From assembly GCF_026340255.1 (NCBI RefSeq), contig NZ_JAPEPJ010000002.1, forward strand, positions 186,001-250,000: a DNA stretch of 64,000 bases, in the 5' to 3' direction. A program made the translations under genes and the position numbers. Positions 8,901 through 15,865 of the stretch are shown here, piece after piece. Under the pieces are notes generated by a model. It searched no databases. It was not told the DNA's origin and worked only from the letters and a program-made list of their open reading frames with translations. This DNA is from Streptomyces sp. NBC_01408. Its GTDB lineage: Bacteria > Actinomycetota > Actinomycetes > Streptomycetales > Streptomycetaceae. The first letter of the stretch is position 1. Each line of letters begins with the position of its first letter.

Positions 8901-10306
8901 GGGGATTCCGCGTCGAGCCGGCCGAGGTCGAACTCGCCATCACGCGCTTCGCGGCCGACCACCCCGGGCTGACCGGGGCGGCCGTCGTGGCCCGCCGCCG
9001 CGAGGGCAACGACTCCTTCCTCGCCGCGTTCCTGACGGGCGACCCGCAGCGGGCCGATCTGGAACAGCTGATGAAGCAGCTGCGCTCGGCGCTGCCCGAC
9101 TACATGGTGCCCTCGCACGTCCAGTGGCTCCCGGAGCTGCCGCTCACCCCCAGCGGCAAGCGCGACGACAAGGCGCTGCGCGAGATGCGGCTGACGGCCT
9201 CGGTCTCCGCCGACGCCACCGCCCCGCGCGACGCGTACGAGCGCGTCCTGGCCGACATGCTCGGCGAGCTGCTCCAGCTGCCCGAGGTCAGCGTGCACGA
9301 CAACATCTTCGACCTCGGGGGCACTTCGCTGACCGCGATGCGCCTCGTGGTGAGGATCGAGCAGCGCTTCGGCATCGGTGTCCCGCTGTCCGAGTTCATC
9401 TCCGCGCCGACGGTGGCGGAGCTGGCCGGCCGGCTGCGCGCCGGCGGGGCGGTGGCGGCCTTCGATCCGCTCGTGCCCATCCGGGTCGAGGGCGACCGGC
9501 CCCCGCTGTTCTTCGTCCACCCCATGGGCGGCAACGTCCTGTGCTACGTCCGCTTCGCCAAGTACCTGCCGCAGGACCGGCCGTTCTACGCCTTCCAGGC
9601 CGCCGGTGTGGACCCGGGCAGCGATCCGCTGCGCAGCGTGGAGGAGATCGCCGCGAGTTACGTGACGCGGATGCGCGAGGTGCAGCCGAGCGGCCCGTAC
9701 CTGATCGGCGGCTGGTCCTTCGGGGGCTTCGTGGCCTTCGAGATCGCCCGGCAGCTGCGGGCGGCGGGCGAGGAGGTCGGCAGGCTGATCCTGCTGGACA
9801 CCACGGCCCTCAATCCGGGGCGCCGGCTGCGCACCCACGACGACGCGCTGCTGGGCTGGTTCTTCTGGGAGCTGCTGTGGCTGCGGCGCGGCGGCGACTC
9901 ACCCCTGGAGCTGATCCCGTCCCATCTGCGGGCCCTGGACGAGAAGTTCGACTTCATCGCCCGGCTCGCGGCGGACGAGGGGGTGCTCCCGGCGGGCAGC
10001 ACCGGGGTCCTCGTACGGCGGCTGTTCGACGTGTACGAGGCGAACTGGCGCGGGGCGTTCGCGTACCGGCCGGAGGTGGTGGACCAGGACATGGTCCTCA
10101 TCCACGCCTCGGAGCCGCTGCCCGAGGTCCTGGACTCCATGCACACGGCGATCGACTCGATGCACCGGGATCCGGCGAACGGCTGGCGCGAGCGCACCAG
10201 CGGCGAGCTCACGGTCCTCGACGTACCGGGCGACCATCTGACGATCATGGAGGAACCGCACATCGAACACGTGGTCCGGGTCGTGACCGAACTGATCGGG
10301 AAGTGA
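2927..10306 (+). CDS. Two-module NRPS, C-A(Ser)-T-C-A(Pro-like)-T-TE
   Basis: This 2459-residue synthetase starts at GTG 2927 behind GAGGAAA. Domains: C1 (about 1-440; active motif HHIVADA at 142-148, with Ala for the usual Gly), A1 (about 486-995), T1 (Ser1047 in GGDS), C2 (1115-1540; HHALLDG at 1248-1254), A2 (1560-2080), T2 (Ser2134) and a type I thioesterase (Ser2264 in GWSFGG, Asp2291, His2437). The A1 binding pocket reads D-V-W-H-F-S-L-V-D-K, the EntF serine code. A2 reads D-V-Q-Y-L-S-Q-V-V-K, sharing D-V-Q and V-V-K with proline pockets. An N-terminal C domain on a loading module suggests fatty acylation of the first residue. Both T serines are intact and no MbtH-like gene is nearby. 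With the flavin monooxygenase downstream, this matches synthetases that make acyl-Ser-Pro precursors of pyrrolizidine alkaloids. That assignment is inferred. Confidence 0.9.
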   Translation: MAVRRTLPLTSYQRDIWAAESRTPNDPQFNVILHERLSGEIDLPALRAATAHVLRASDAFSLRFGERDGIPFQWFEDSSRAGDEEWVGEFDLSGEKDPETAVEQLKERSLAQPFDLRAGVPPFAAAVVREGGAVVHLHVNAHHIVADAWALNRISLRIWARYAELTGAAAPRGADGAAGSDRSGTADTGGRADGVGEETPSYADFAGADARYAGSAEQEADRAFHRAALDGVTPALFPRSPERLPLGGAERRGRHSFTVDGELVARIRKGGSSPFAFLAAAFASYFTRVHRTDEIVLGVPFLNRRTERELATVGQFANSLPLRVRVGEEASLAGLAAGIRADADALRGHERLALGDVLREAPAVPGERRLFDITLSYLRFPRPPAPDGVVHETVIAAPVHHQDALSVMVHAFEDDGPLRVDLDYAVDVFDEDLPIEAVAAHLGRLLRAAVEEPGRPAPTLPVLGAEERERLTERDQGAVVPYRDDMTLHGLFEEQAARTPERIAVVDAADPGGALTFAGLDARAERVARALRARGIAAGDRVAVLLERGPHTLPALLGVLKSGAAYVPVDPGYPADRIAFLLSDSRAGAVLTGPGSPEPRTPAGVPVLRVDEIPDAVPAAVPAGLPDALPVPAGAGAGPRDVAYVIYTSGSTGTPKGVMVEHHSVVNRLAWMQSRYPIGADDVLLQKTPVSFDVSVWELFWWAVEGASLALLAPGGERDPRTLLATIAARGVTTAHFVPSMLGPFLDLLEDHPVLRADAASLRQVFCSGEALSPARVEQFHRVFAGDGPRLVNLYGPTEATVDVSYHDCAPVPGEPVRRVPIGRPVDNTRLYVLDAHGEPQPVGLPGELCIGGVQVARGYFERPELTAEKFTDDPFVPGGRMYRTGDLARRLADGSLEYLGRIDGQVKIRGNRVELGEVAGALAAVPGVRDALAVDWHSATRGTHLAAYYVADDELDPLQLRAELARTLPEFMLPAYFVRIAAVPLTPNGKADRRALPEPAAPDTPATAYTAPRTAVEEALAQVWAEVLDVPRVGVHDDYFALGGDSILMLRVLVRAQKRGLTFDLSDLMRRPTVAALAAVTGSDAASGESVPDLAPFALVAGVDRARLEGRADAYPVSRLQLGLLYHSRAERDSAVYRDVFQYSLVLDWDAELFTGAFDRLVARHPVLRSSFDLGGFSEPLQIVDTTVERALNVADLRGLPLDDARSEITAHIEERRFWPYEFERPPLYHLRVHVLPGTVELVLSFHHALLDGGSVANLVRELLQDYAHTLGQDIGPVPELDLPSAAHHIVAERRALESPQTRDYWRRTLAGSELLQLDAFRPHTAPGGEELITRRVDLPAGLVSAVREFSRAHTLPVKSVLFTAHLLTLRLFSGSDDVTTGLVTHGRPAREDAERIAGLFLNTMPVRLDTAGDSWLAVVRDAFRAEQDSHPHRRYPLSAIQEDLGTTVLDTAFNYIHFRQLAAVFGLPGVRSLDFRTWEETNFSLLVNAVTEPADDRIWLRMDYQGRLFTPEQADLYTRRFTDILRRVVEHPSERADFAFLTEATAPLPARPAAAHAPDVVRAFEAQAARTPEATALVFRDRRLSYAELDARADRVARRLLALGAAPGDRIGIAMDRSPETVAVILGVLKAGGATVPLDTGYPRERIASMLEQARPFRVVAHRAYAEQLGDTSPVLAAEELFPETAEAGGADGTGGTGGPAEGPGADRTAAAGPGDALPVIDPDSIAYLLFTSGSTGLPKGVEMPHRSLANLVAWQNSIPSGVMGGTTVQYAPMSFDVSFQEIFSTLCGGGTLLLVSEGERRDMPGLLRLLDREGAERLYLPYVALQQFAETALALDTVPRTLRALLSSGEQLRVTDEIRALCQALPGVILENQYGPTESHVVTSHTMTGDPLRFPALPPIGLPVDGAEVLVLDARMRPVPPGVKGEIHLGGICLARGYAGQPELTAERFVPRPGGAPDERLYRTGDLGLVLPDGSVVCLGRSDAQVKVRGFRVEPAEVELAITRFAADHPGLTGAAVVARRREGNDSFLAAFLTGDPQRADLEQLMKQLRSALPDYMVPSHVQWLPELPLTPSGKRDDKALREMRLTASVSADATAPRDAYERVLADMLGELLQLPEVSVHDNIFDLGGTSLTAMRLVVRIEQRFGIGVPLSEFISAPTVAELAGRLRAGGAVAAFDPLVPIRVEGDRPPLFFVHPMGGNVLCYVRFAKYLPQDRPFYAFQAAGVDPGSDPLRSVEEIAASYVTRMREVQPSGPYLIGGWSFGGFVAFEIARQLRAAGEEVGRLILLDTTALNPGRRLRTHDDALLGWFFWELLWLRRGGDSPLELIPSHLRALDEKFDFIARLAADEGVLPAGSTGVLVRRLFDVYEANWRGAFAYRPEVVDQDMVLIHASEPLPEVLDSMHTAIDSMHRDPANGWRERTSGELTVLDVPGDHLTIMEEPHIEHVVRVVTELIGK

Positions 10307-10314
10307 GGGCGGAC

Positions 10315-11565
10315 ATGAAGGCGATCGTGATCGGGGCCGGTATCGGGGGCCTCGCGGCCGGCGCCGCGCTGCGCGGGGCGGGCCTGGACGTCGAGATCCA
10401 CGAACGGGCCACGGAGCTGCGGGCGGCGGGTTCGGGGCTGTCGGTGATGAGCAACGCCATCGCGGCCCTGGACTCCATCGGCCTGGACCTGGGGCTGGAG
10501 AAGCGGGGCAAGGTGCTGGAGTCGTACCACGTGCGCACCGCGCGGGGCCGGCTGATCAGGGAGTTCCCCTTCCCGTCGATCATCGCGCGGCTGGGGGTGC
10601 CCAGCGTGCTGATCACCCGGTCCGAGCTCCAGCAGGCGCTGCTCGCTGCTGCGGACGGCATACCGCTGCGGCTCGGGGCCGCCGCCCGCGAGATCGCGGT
10701 GGACGAGCGGACGCAGCAGGTGTGGGTGGGGTTCGAGGACGGCTCCGAGACCCGCGGTGACGTGCTGATCGGGGCCGACGGCTTCGGGTCGGCGGTCCGG
10801 CGGCAGCTGGTGGGCGGCCCGGAGGAGTCCCGGGACAGCGGTTACGTCTGCTGGCTCGCGCTGACCCCCTTCAGCCATCCGCGGTTCACGCCCGGCTCCG
10901 TGACGCACTACTGGGGCAGCGGCCAGCGCTTCGGCATGGTCGACATGGGCGACGGGCTCCTCTACTGGTGGGGCACCAAGAACATGCCCGCCCACGAGTC
11001 CGCCGACTGGCGGGGCGGAAAGAAGGGGGTGGCCGCGGCCTTCGCGGGCTGGGCCGAGGAGGTGGGGCAGGCCATCGACGTCACCCCGCCCGAGGCGATC
11101 CTGGCGGTGCCCTCCCGGGACCGGGTCTTCCTGGAACGGTGGGGCCGGGGGCCGGTGACCCTGCTCGGCGACGCGGCCCACCCCATGCTGACCAGCCTGG
11201 GCCAGGGCTCGGGGATGGCGCTGGAGGACGCCGCCGTCCTCGCCCGGCACCTGGGGGGCGCCACCGACGTGCCGCGGGCGCTGCGCCGCTACGAGGACGA
11301 ACGGCGCGAGCGGACCCGGGGCATGGTCGCCGCCTCGCGTTCGATCAGCGAGTTCGAGCAGTCCGAGAACCCGGTGCGGCGGCCCGTGCGCGACGCGTAC
11401 TTCCGCTTCATGCCCGAGCGCAAACTGGTGGCGACCCTGGAGGGCGCGCTGTCCTTCCCTGGCGCCGCCCGCCGCTCCGACCGCCTCCCCGGCCCCTCCG
11501 CTGCCCCTGCCCCTGCCCCTGCCCCTGTCACCGTGGAGGAGAGCGGCCATGCCCGCCCCCAGTAG
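10315..11565 (+). CDS. FAD-dependent monooxygenase, candidate pyrrolizidine-forming Baeyer-Villiger enzyme
   Basis: The 416-residue protein belongs to the group A flavoprotein monooxygenases. It has the GAGIGGLAAG dinucleotide fold at 7-16, a DVLIGADGFGS (DG) motif and a second FAD motif, LLGDAAHPMLTSLGQG. It starts 8 bp after the NRPS stop, so translation is probably coupled. Enzymes of this type (PxaB, LgnC) oxidise the NRPS-released bicyclic indolizidine and contract it to a pyrrolizidine. The genomic pairing here suggests the same job, but general hydroxylation is possible. The C-terminus after about residue 385 is Ala/Pro-rich and is encoded by a CCTGCC-type repeat that runs into the overlap with the SDR start. 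Confidence 0.85.
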   Translation: MKAIVIGAGIGGLAAGAALRGAGLDVEIHERATELRAAGSGLSVMSNAIAALDSIGLDLGLEKRGKVLESYHVRTARGRLIREFPFPSIIARLGVPSVLITRSELQQALLAAADGIPLRLGAAAREIAVDERTQQVWVGFEDGSETRGDVLIGADGFGSAVRRQLVGGPEESRDSGYVCWLALTPFSHPRFTPGSVTHYWGSGQRFGMVDMGDGLLYWWGTKNMPAHESADWRGGKKGVAAAFAGWAEEVGQAIDVTPPEAILAVPSRDRVFLERWGRGPVTLLGDAAHPMLTSLGQGSGMALEDAAVLARHLGGATDVPRALRRYEDERRERTRGMVAASRSISEFEQSENPVRRPVRDAYFRFMPERKLVATLEGALSFPGAARRSDRLPGPSAAPAPAPAPVTVEESGHARPQ

Positions 11566-12430
11566 GAAGCCCCTCGCGCCTCACGGTCGCGCCGTCCTGA
11601 TCACCGGGGCCTCCAGCGGCCTGGGCCGGGCCTGCGCGCTGCACCTGGACCGGGTGGGCTTCCGGGTCTTCGCCGGTGTGCGGGACGAGGGCGCCGGCAA
11701 GGAACTGGAGGAGTCCTCACCGGGCGGCCTGCTGACGGCCGTACGGGTCGACGTCACCGATGCCGGGCAGATCCGCGAGGCCGCCGCCCGCGTCGACCGG
11801 GACACCGGCGGGCAGGGCCTGTGGGGCCTGGTCAACAACGCCGGGGTGTGCGTGCCGGCCCCGCTGGAGTGCGTACCGCCCGAGCGGCTGCGCTGGCAGC
11901 TCGACACCAACGTGGTGGGCCAGCTCGCCGTCACCCAGGCCTTCCTCCCGCAGCTGCGCAGGACGCGGGGCCGCCTGGTGAACGTCACCTCGGGCCTGGG
12001 GACGGTGGCCCTGCCGTACCTCGGCGCGTACGCGTCGGCCCAGTTCGCCAAGGAGGCGCTGAGCGACGTACTGCGCCGGGAGCTGCGGGAGTTCGGGGTC
12101 GGGGTGAGCGTGGTCCAGCCCGGGGCCGTGCTGACGCCGATCTGGGACAAGGTCACCGGGCTGGGCCGGGACGCGCTGGACGGCATGCCCGGGGAGCTGG
12201 CCGAGCTCTACCGCATCCGGTTCAACCGCTTCCTGTACGAGAGCGAGCGGGCGGCCCGGGCGAGCCGGACCACCCCGGCGGCGACGGCCGACAGCGTGCG
12301 CCGGGCGCTGACCGACGCCCGGCCCAGGCCCCGCTACCGGGTCGGGGCGGACGTGAAACGGCTGGCGGCCCTGGCGAGGCTGCTGCCCGACACGGCGCTG
12401 GACCGGTACCTGCGGCCGCCCGCCGGCTGA
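11549..12430 (+). CDS. Short-chain dehydrogenase/reductase with altered YxxxK motif
   Basis: This 293-residue classical SDR has the cofactor motif TGASSGLG (19-26), NNAG (96-99), Asn121 and a Ser148/Tyr161 pair. The catalytic lysine of YxxxK is replaced: the sequence is YASAQ, with Gln165 where Lys is expected. The codon is CAG in an otherwise intact region. The gene overlaps the monooxygenase by 17 bp and is preceded by GGAGGAGA, so it is the third gene of the NRPS operon. It could reduce a carbonyl of the NRPS product, or the lysine loss may have left a binding or weakly active protein. The C-terminal half resembles the retinol/steroid-dehydrogenase-like SDR group. Confidence 0.83.
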   Translation: MPAPSRKPLAPHGRAVLITGASSGLGRACALHLDRVGFRVFAGVRDEGAGKELEESSPGGLLTAVRVDVTDAGQIREAAARVDRDTGGQGLWGLVNNAGVCVPAPLECVPPERLRWQLDTNVVGQLAVTQAFLPQLRRTRGRLVNVTSGLGTVALPYLGAYASAQFAKEALSDVLRRELREFGVGVSVVQPGAVLTPIWDKVTGLGRDALDGMPGELAELYRIRFNRFLYESERAARASRTTPAATADSVRRALTDARPRPRYRVGADVKRLAALARLLPDTALDRYLRPPAG

Positions 12431-12465
12431 GTCCGTCCGCCCGGACGGGACCCGGGCGGACGGAC
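12431..12465. terminator. Hairpin between convergent SDR and LuxR-type genes
   Basis: GTCCGTCCGCCCGG (12431-12444) pairs perfectly with CCGGGCGGACGGAC (12452-12465) across a 7-nt loop, directly after the SDR stop. The symmetric stem between two convergent genes suits bidirectional termination. It marks the end of the NRPS operon. Confidence 0.7.
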
Positions 12466-12515
12466 AGGACCGGACGGGCGGACAGGACCCGGGCGGGCGC
12501 GGGCGGGCCGGGTCC

Positions 12516-13814
12516 TCACCCGGTGAGCCGTGGAGCGGCCTCCCGCTGCCGCTCCACGGCCCGCAGCAGGTCGATGCGCGAGCGGACACCGTAGCTGTGG
12601 AACAGCTTGCGCAGGTGGTAGTTGACGGTGTGCGGGGAGACCTCCAGCCTGTGGGCGATCTGCTGGTTGGTCAGTCCCTCCGCCACCAGCCGGACGACGG
12701 CGCTCTGCCGGTCGTTGAGCGGCACGCTCCCGGGCCGGCCCGGGTACCCGGGTCCGGGCCCGCCCCCGGGTACGGCGGTGCGCGCCGCCGGCACCCGGGG
12801 GCGGCGCGCCTCCTGGGCCTCGCGCAGCAGCGCCCGCTTGAGGGAGGCGGGCACCGAGCCCGCGATGAGGCGGCGCAGCAGTTCGCTGCGGAAGACCGTC
12901 CGTACGCCGTCGCTGTGCACGGCGCCCGTCGCGACGGCCTCGTCCATCAGCTGGACCATCCCCGAGGGCGAGGTGCGCAGCATCGGCGCCAGCACCTCGT
13001 ACTCCAGCTCCCGCCCGAGGACGGCGGCCATGCGCAGCAGTTGGCGGCAGTCGGGCGAGAAGGTCTCCATCGTGGCGGCGACCTCCGCGCGCACCCGCTG
13101 CGGGAGCCGCCGGCCGGCGAGGTGCGCCTCGCCGTCGGCGGTCCGCAGGCCCTGCTCCTCGCGCAGTCCGGTCAGGAGGGCGACGATCAGCCGGGGAAGT
13201 CCCTCGGCCTGGTCGACGAGTTCGATGAGGGAGGGCGCGGCGGGCATCCCGAGGACGTCGGCCGCGAGCAGCGCCGACGCGCCGGGCGCCAGCGGGGAGA
13301 GGGTCAGCCGGTCGCGGCGTCCGGTCGGCGTGGCGAGCACCGCGCCGATGGACTCGGGGCCCTTGCCGCTGCGGTGGGCGACCACCGAGACCGCGTGGTG
13401 ACCGTGCAGGCCCGCCCGCTTGGCCAGCAGGGTCTCCAGCGCCTCCGCCCCGAGCCGGTCGGCCTCGTCGATCAGGAGCAGCAGCGGCGGGCCCGTGTGT
13501 GCCCGGCCGAGGCCCAGGCCGGAGCGCAGTCCGTGCCGGGCGAACGGCCCGTGCTTGTAGCGGGGGCGCGGGGAGTCGTCCCGTCGCCCGGTGGTCGGGC
13601 GGTCGGCCATCGCGTACCCCATCTCCTGTGCCATGGTCGCGCACGAGCGCAGCAGCCTCGTCTTGCCGGAGCCTGGCGGGCCCTCGATGACGAGCAGGGC
13701 GCTCCCTTCGGTGCAGCCGTGCACCAGGACGTCGCGGATGTGGGCGAGTTCGCGCTCGCGTCCTCGCAGCGGAAGGTCGAGTGAGGTGACGAACACGGAC
13801 GACCTCCGGGTCAC
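12516..13814 (-). CDS. LuxR-family ATPase regulator (short LAL type)
   Basis: The 432-residue product has a Walker A motif GPPGSGKT (45-52), a Walker B LLLLIDEAD (111-119) and a C-terminal LuxR helix-turn-helix (about 370-425) with VAEGLTNQQIAHRLEVSPHT. This is the layout of LAL regulators, which activate antibiotic clusters. At about half the usual length it lacks the long middle TPR region. The GTG start at 13814 overlaps the stop of the aldehyde dehydrogenase gene as GTGA, so the two are translationally coupled. It converges on the NRPS operon and is the best candidate cluster activator, though no binding site is known. Confidence 0.85.
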   Translation of the reverse strand: MTRRSSVFVTSLDLPLRGRERELAHIRDVLVHGCTEGSALLVIEGPPGSGKTRLLRSCATMAQEMGYAMADRPTTGRRDDSPRPRYKHGPFARHGLRSGLGLGRAHTGPPLLLLIDEADRLGAEALETLLAKRAGLHGHHAVSVVAHRSGKGPESIGAVLATPTGRRDRLTLSPLAPGASALLAADVLGMPAAPSLIELVDQAEGLPRLIVALLTGLREEQGLRTADGEAHLAGRRLPQRVRAEVAATMETFSPDCRQLLRMAAVLGRELEYEVLAPMLRTSPSGMVQLMDEAVATGAVHSDGVRTVFRSELLRRLIAGSVPASLKRALLREAQEARRPRVPAARTAVPGGGPGPGYPGRPGSVPLNDRQSAVVRLVAEGLTNQQIAHRLEVSPHTVNYHLRKLFHSYGVRSRIDLLRAVERQREAAPRLTG

Positions 13815-15517
13815 ATGAAGCCGTCGGCGGCCTTGCGGCGCACGGCGACGGTGCGGAAGCGGTTCGCGACGAAGGCGGCGTCGCAGTAGGCGGCGTTCCC
13901 GGCCGGGTTGAGGCCGGTGCCGTGCAGGTCGGAGTAGACGGCGGACTGGGTGAGGTACCAGTCCCCGGTGAGGTTCAGCGAGAGCATCACCCCGCTGTCG
14001 GCGCACGCGTCCTCCAGCGCCCGCTCCACTGCCGGGGAGGTGGTGTACGCGCCGACGGAGAGGGCTCCGCTGTGGCGGACGGTACGGGCGATCAGTGCGA
14101 CCCCGTCGCGGGCCGAGTCCACGGCTGCGACGAGGACGACGGGTCCCGGCCACTCGGCCGCGAGGGTCACCCGGTCCCTGTCGCGCGCGGCGTCGAGCCG
14201 CAGCAGTACGGGGGTGCGCACGACCGCGTCGGGGAAGTCGGGGTGGACCACGGCGCGGGTGTGGTGGGCGACGGTGCCCAGCCGGCCCGAGTCTGCGAAC
14301 TCGACGCGTTCGCGCACGTGCGGGGCGTAGAGCGCGCCCAGTACGGCGGCCGCCTCGGCGTCGTCGGCGAGCAGCCGGTCCAGGGCGGCCCCGAGGTCTG
14401 CGAGAACCTCGTCGAAGGTCTTGTGGCCCTGGTCGGTGGCTATGCCGTCGCGGGGCACCAGGATGTTCTGCGGGCTGGTGCACAGCTGTCCGCTGTAGAG
14501 GGCGAGGCTGAAGGCCAGGTTGTCGAGCATGTCGCGGTAGTGCGGGGTGGACTCGACGAGGAGGGTGTTGACGGCCGAGGTGCTCGTGTACACCTGCGCC
14601 TGGGTGGCGTTGACGGTGAGCCATCCGCCGAAGGCGGTCGTGCCGGCGTAGTCGACGATGGCGACGTCGGGGTGTACGGCCAGCCGCTTCGCCAGGTACT
14701 CGCCGGGCCGTTCGGGGGCGAGGGCGACGAGGTCCGGGGAGAAGCCGGCCTCGCGCAGCACCTCGCGTGCGGTGCGGACGGTCAGCGCCAGGGGCAGTAC
14801 GGCGCGCGGATGGGGTTTGACCAGGACGGCGTTGCCGGTGGCCAGGGAGGCGAAGAGGCCCGGGTAGCCGTTCCAGGTGGGGAAGACGGAGCCGGCCACC
14901 AGCAGGGAGATGCCCCGGGGAACGGCGGAAAACGACTTGTCGAGCGCGAAGATCCGGCCATCGGCCAGTGGTTTGCGCCAGGTCAGCGCGGCGGGCAGCC
15001 GGGTCTGCTCGGCGTGGGCCTGCGCGACGGCCTCCAGTCCGCGGTCGAGGGCGTGGGCGGCGCCCGCGTGGAAGGCCATCACGGGGTTGTGGCCGCTGGT
15101 GTGCATGGCGGCCCGGGCCAGTTCGTGGCTGCGGGAGGCCAGCCTGGCGAGGATCTCCGCGCACACGGCCGCCCGTGCGTCGGGCCCGGCCGAGCGCCAC
15201 GGCGCCATCGCCGCGCGCATCGCGGGCAGCAGGACGGCCGGGTCGCTGTGCGGGTAGGAGATGCCGAGCGGGAAGCCGTACGGGGAGACCTCGCCGCCGT
15301 CCTCGGCGGCGGGACCCACGGTTCCGTCGCGGCCGGGCTGGTCGAGGTCGAAGGGGCGGCCGAGCCGCTCCCGGAAGGCCCGCTCCCCCTCGGCGGCGCC
15401 CTGTTCCCCGTACGCGGCCGGATCTTCCGGGTAGGGGGACCAGTGCTCGCGGCTGCGCAGCACCTCGTGCGCCCGTGAAATCAACGGGAGATGCCGCTGC
15501 GTAAGCTCCGTTAACAA
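13811..15517 (-). CDS. paaN: PaaN-type aldehyde dehydrogenase, TTG start and TTA second codon
   Basis: This 568-residue protein matches the stand-alone PaaN family, aldehyde dehydrogenase-like proteins named from phenylacetate degradation. The catalytic Cys346 lies in YSGQLCTSP, and the NAD-binding region has VAGSVFPTWNGYPG and NAVLVKPHP. The start is TTG at 15517, chosen because AAGGAG sits just upstream at 15522-15527. The next codon is TTA (15512-15514), so translation may depend on the bldA tRNA. No other paa gene is present, so a phenylacetate role is doubtful. The stop overlaps the LuxR-type regulator start. The enzyme may oxidise an aldehyde linked to the neighbouring pathway, which is inference. 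Confidence 0.8.
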   Translation of the reverse strand: MLTELTQRHLPLISRAHEVLRSREHWSPYPEDPAAYGEQGAAEGERAFRERLGRPFDLDQPGRDGTVGPAAEDGGEVSPYGFPLGISYPHSDPAVLLPAMRAAMAPWRSAGPDARAAVCAEILARLASRSHELARAAMHTSGHNPVMAFHAGAAHALDRGLEAVAQAHAEQTRLPAALTWRKPLADGRIFALDKSFSAVPRGISLLVAGSVFPTWNGYPGLFASLATGNAVLVKPHPRAVLPLALTVRTAREVLREAGFSPDLVALAPERPGEYLAKRLAVHPDVAIVDYAGTTAFGGWLTVNATQAQVYTSTSAVNTLLVESTPHYRDMLDNLAFSLALYSGQLCTSPQNILVPRDGIATDQGHKTFDEVLADLGAALDRLLADDAEAAAVLGALYAPHVRERVEFADSGRLGTVAHHTRAVVHPDFPDAVVRTPVLLRLDAARDRDRVTLAAEWPGPVVLVAAVDSARDGVALIARTVRHSGALSVGAYTTSPAVERALEDACADSGVMLSLNLTGDWYLTQSAVYSDLHGTGLNPAGNAAYCDAAFVANRFRTVAVRRKAADGFM

Positions 15518-15537
15518 GACTTGCTCCTTACTTGAAC

Positions 15538-15555
15538 TTGCGTCATCGTACGCAA
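15538..15555. promoter_or_regulatory. Inverted repeat upstream of paaN
   Basis: TTGCGT (15538-15543) and ACGCAA (15550-15555) flank a 6-nt spacer, 20 bp before the paaN start. The spacing and position fit a repressor operator, plausibly for the TetR protein encoded just upstream. The rest of the 348-bp gap 15518-15865 holds a 20-bp tandem repeat and no convincing gene. Confidence 0.45.
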
Positions 15556-15760
15556 ACGCGCCGCGGGGCGCGGCTCGATATAGAGGGCGAGGGGCGGGGA
15601 CCGGCCATCGAGGGCCGCGGCGCTAGGACAGGGTGCGGGGCGGTTCGGGCGGGTGCGCGGTTTCGGCCGGGACGGTGCGCAGCGAGGCCGGGTGCCGCGG
15701 CCGGCCGGCCGGGCCCGGGGGCGCCGCAACTGCCGCGCCGGGTCGCCCCGAAGCAGGCAC

Positions 15761-15800
15761 GGGCGGGCACGGGCAGGCACGGGCGGGCACGGGCAGGGCC
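15761..15800. repeat. 20-bp tandem repeat, about two copies
   Basis: The unit GGGCGGGCACGGGCAGGCAC occurs at 15761-15780 and again, with its last bases altered, at 15781-15800. It is built from 10-bp half units and is non-coding, between the TetR gene end and paaN. No function can be assigned. Confidence 0.7.
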
Positions 15801-15865
15801 GGGATGGACAGGCGCCGCATCGCGCGGCGCGCCGCCGTACCGCTGCCGACCCCCCCGCGGCCGCG

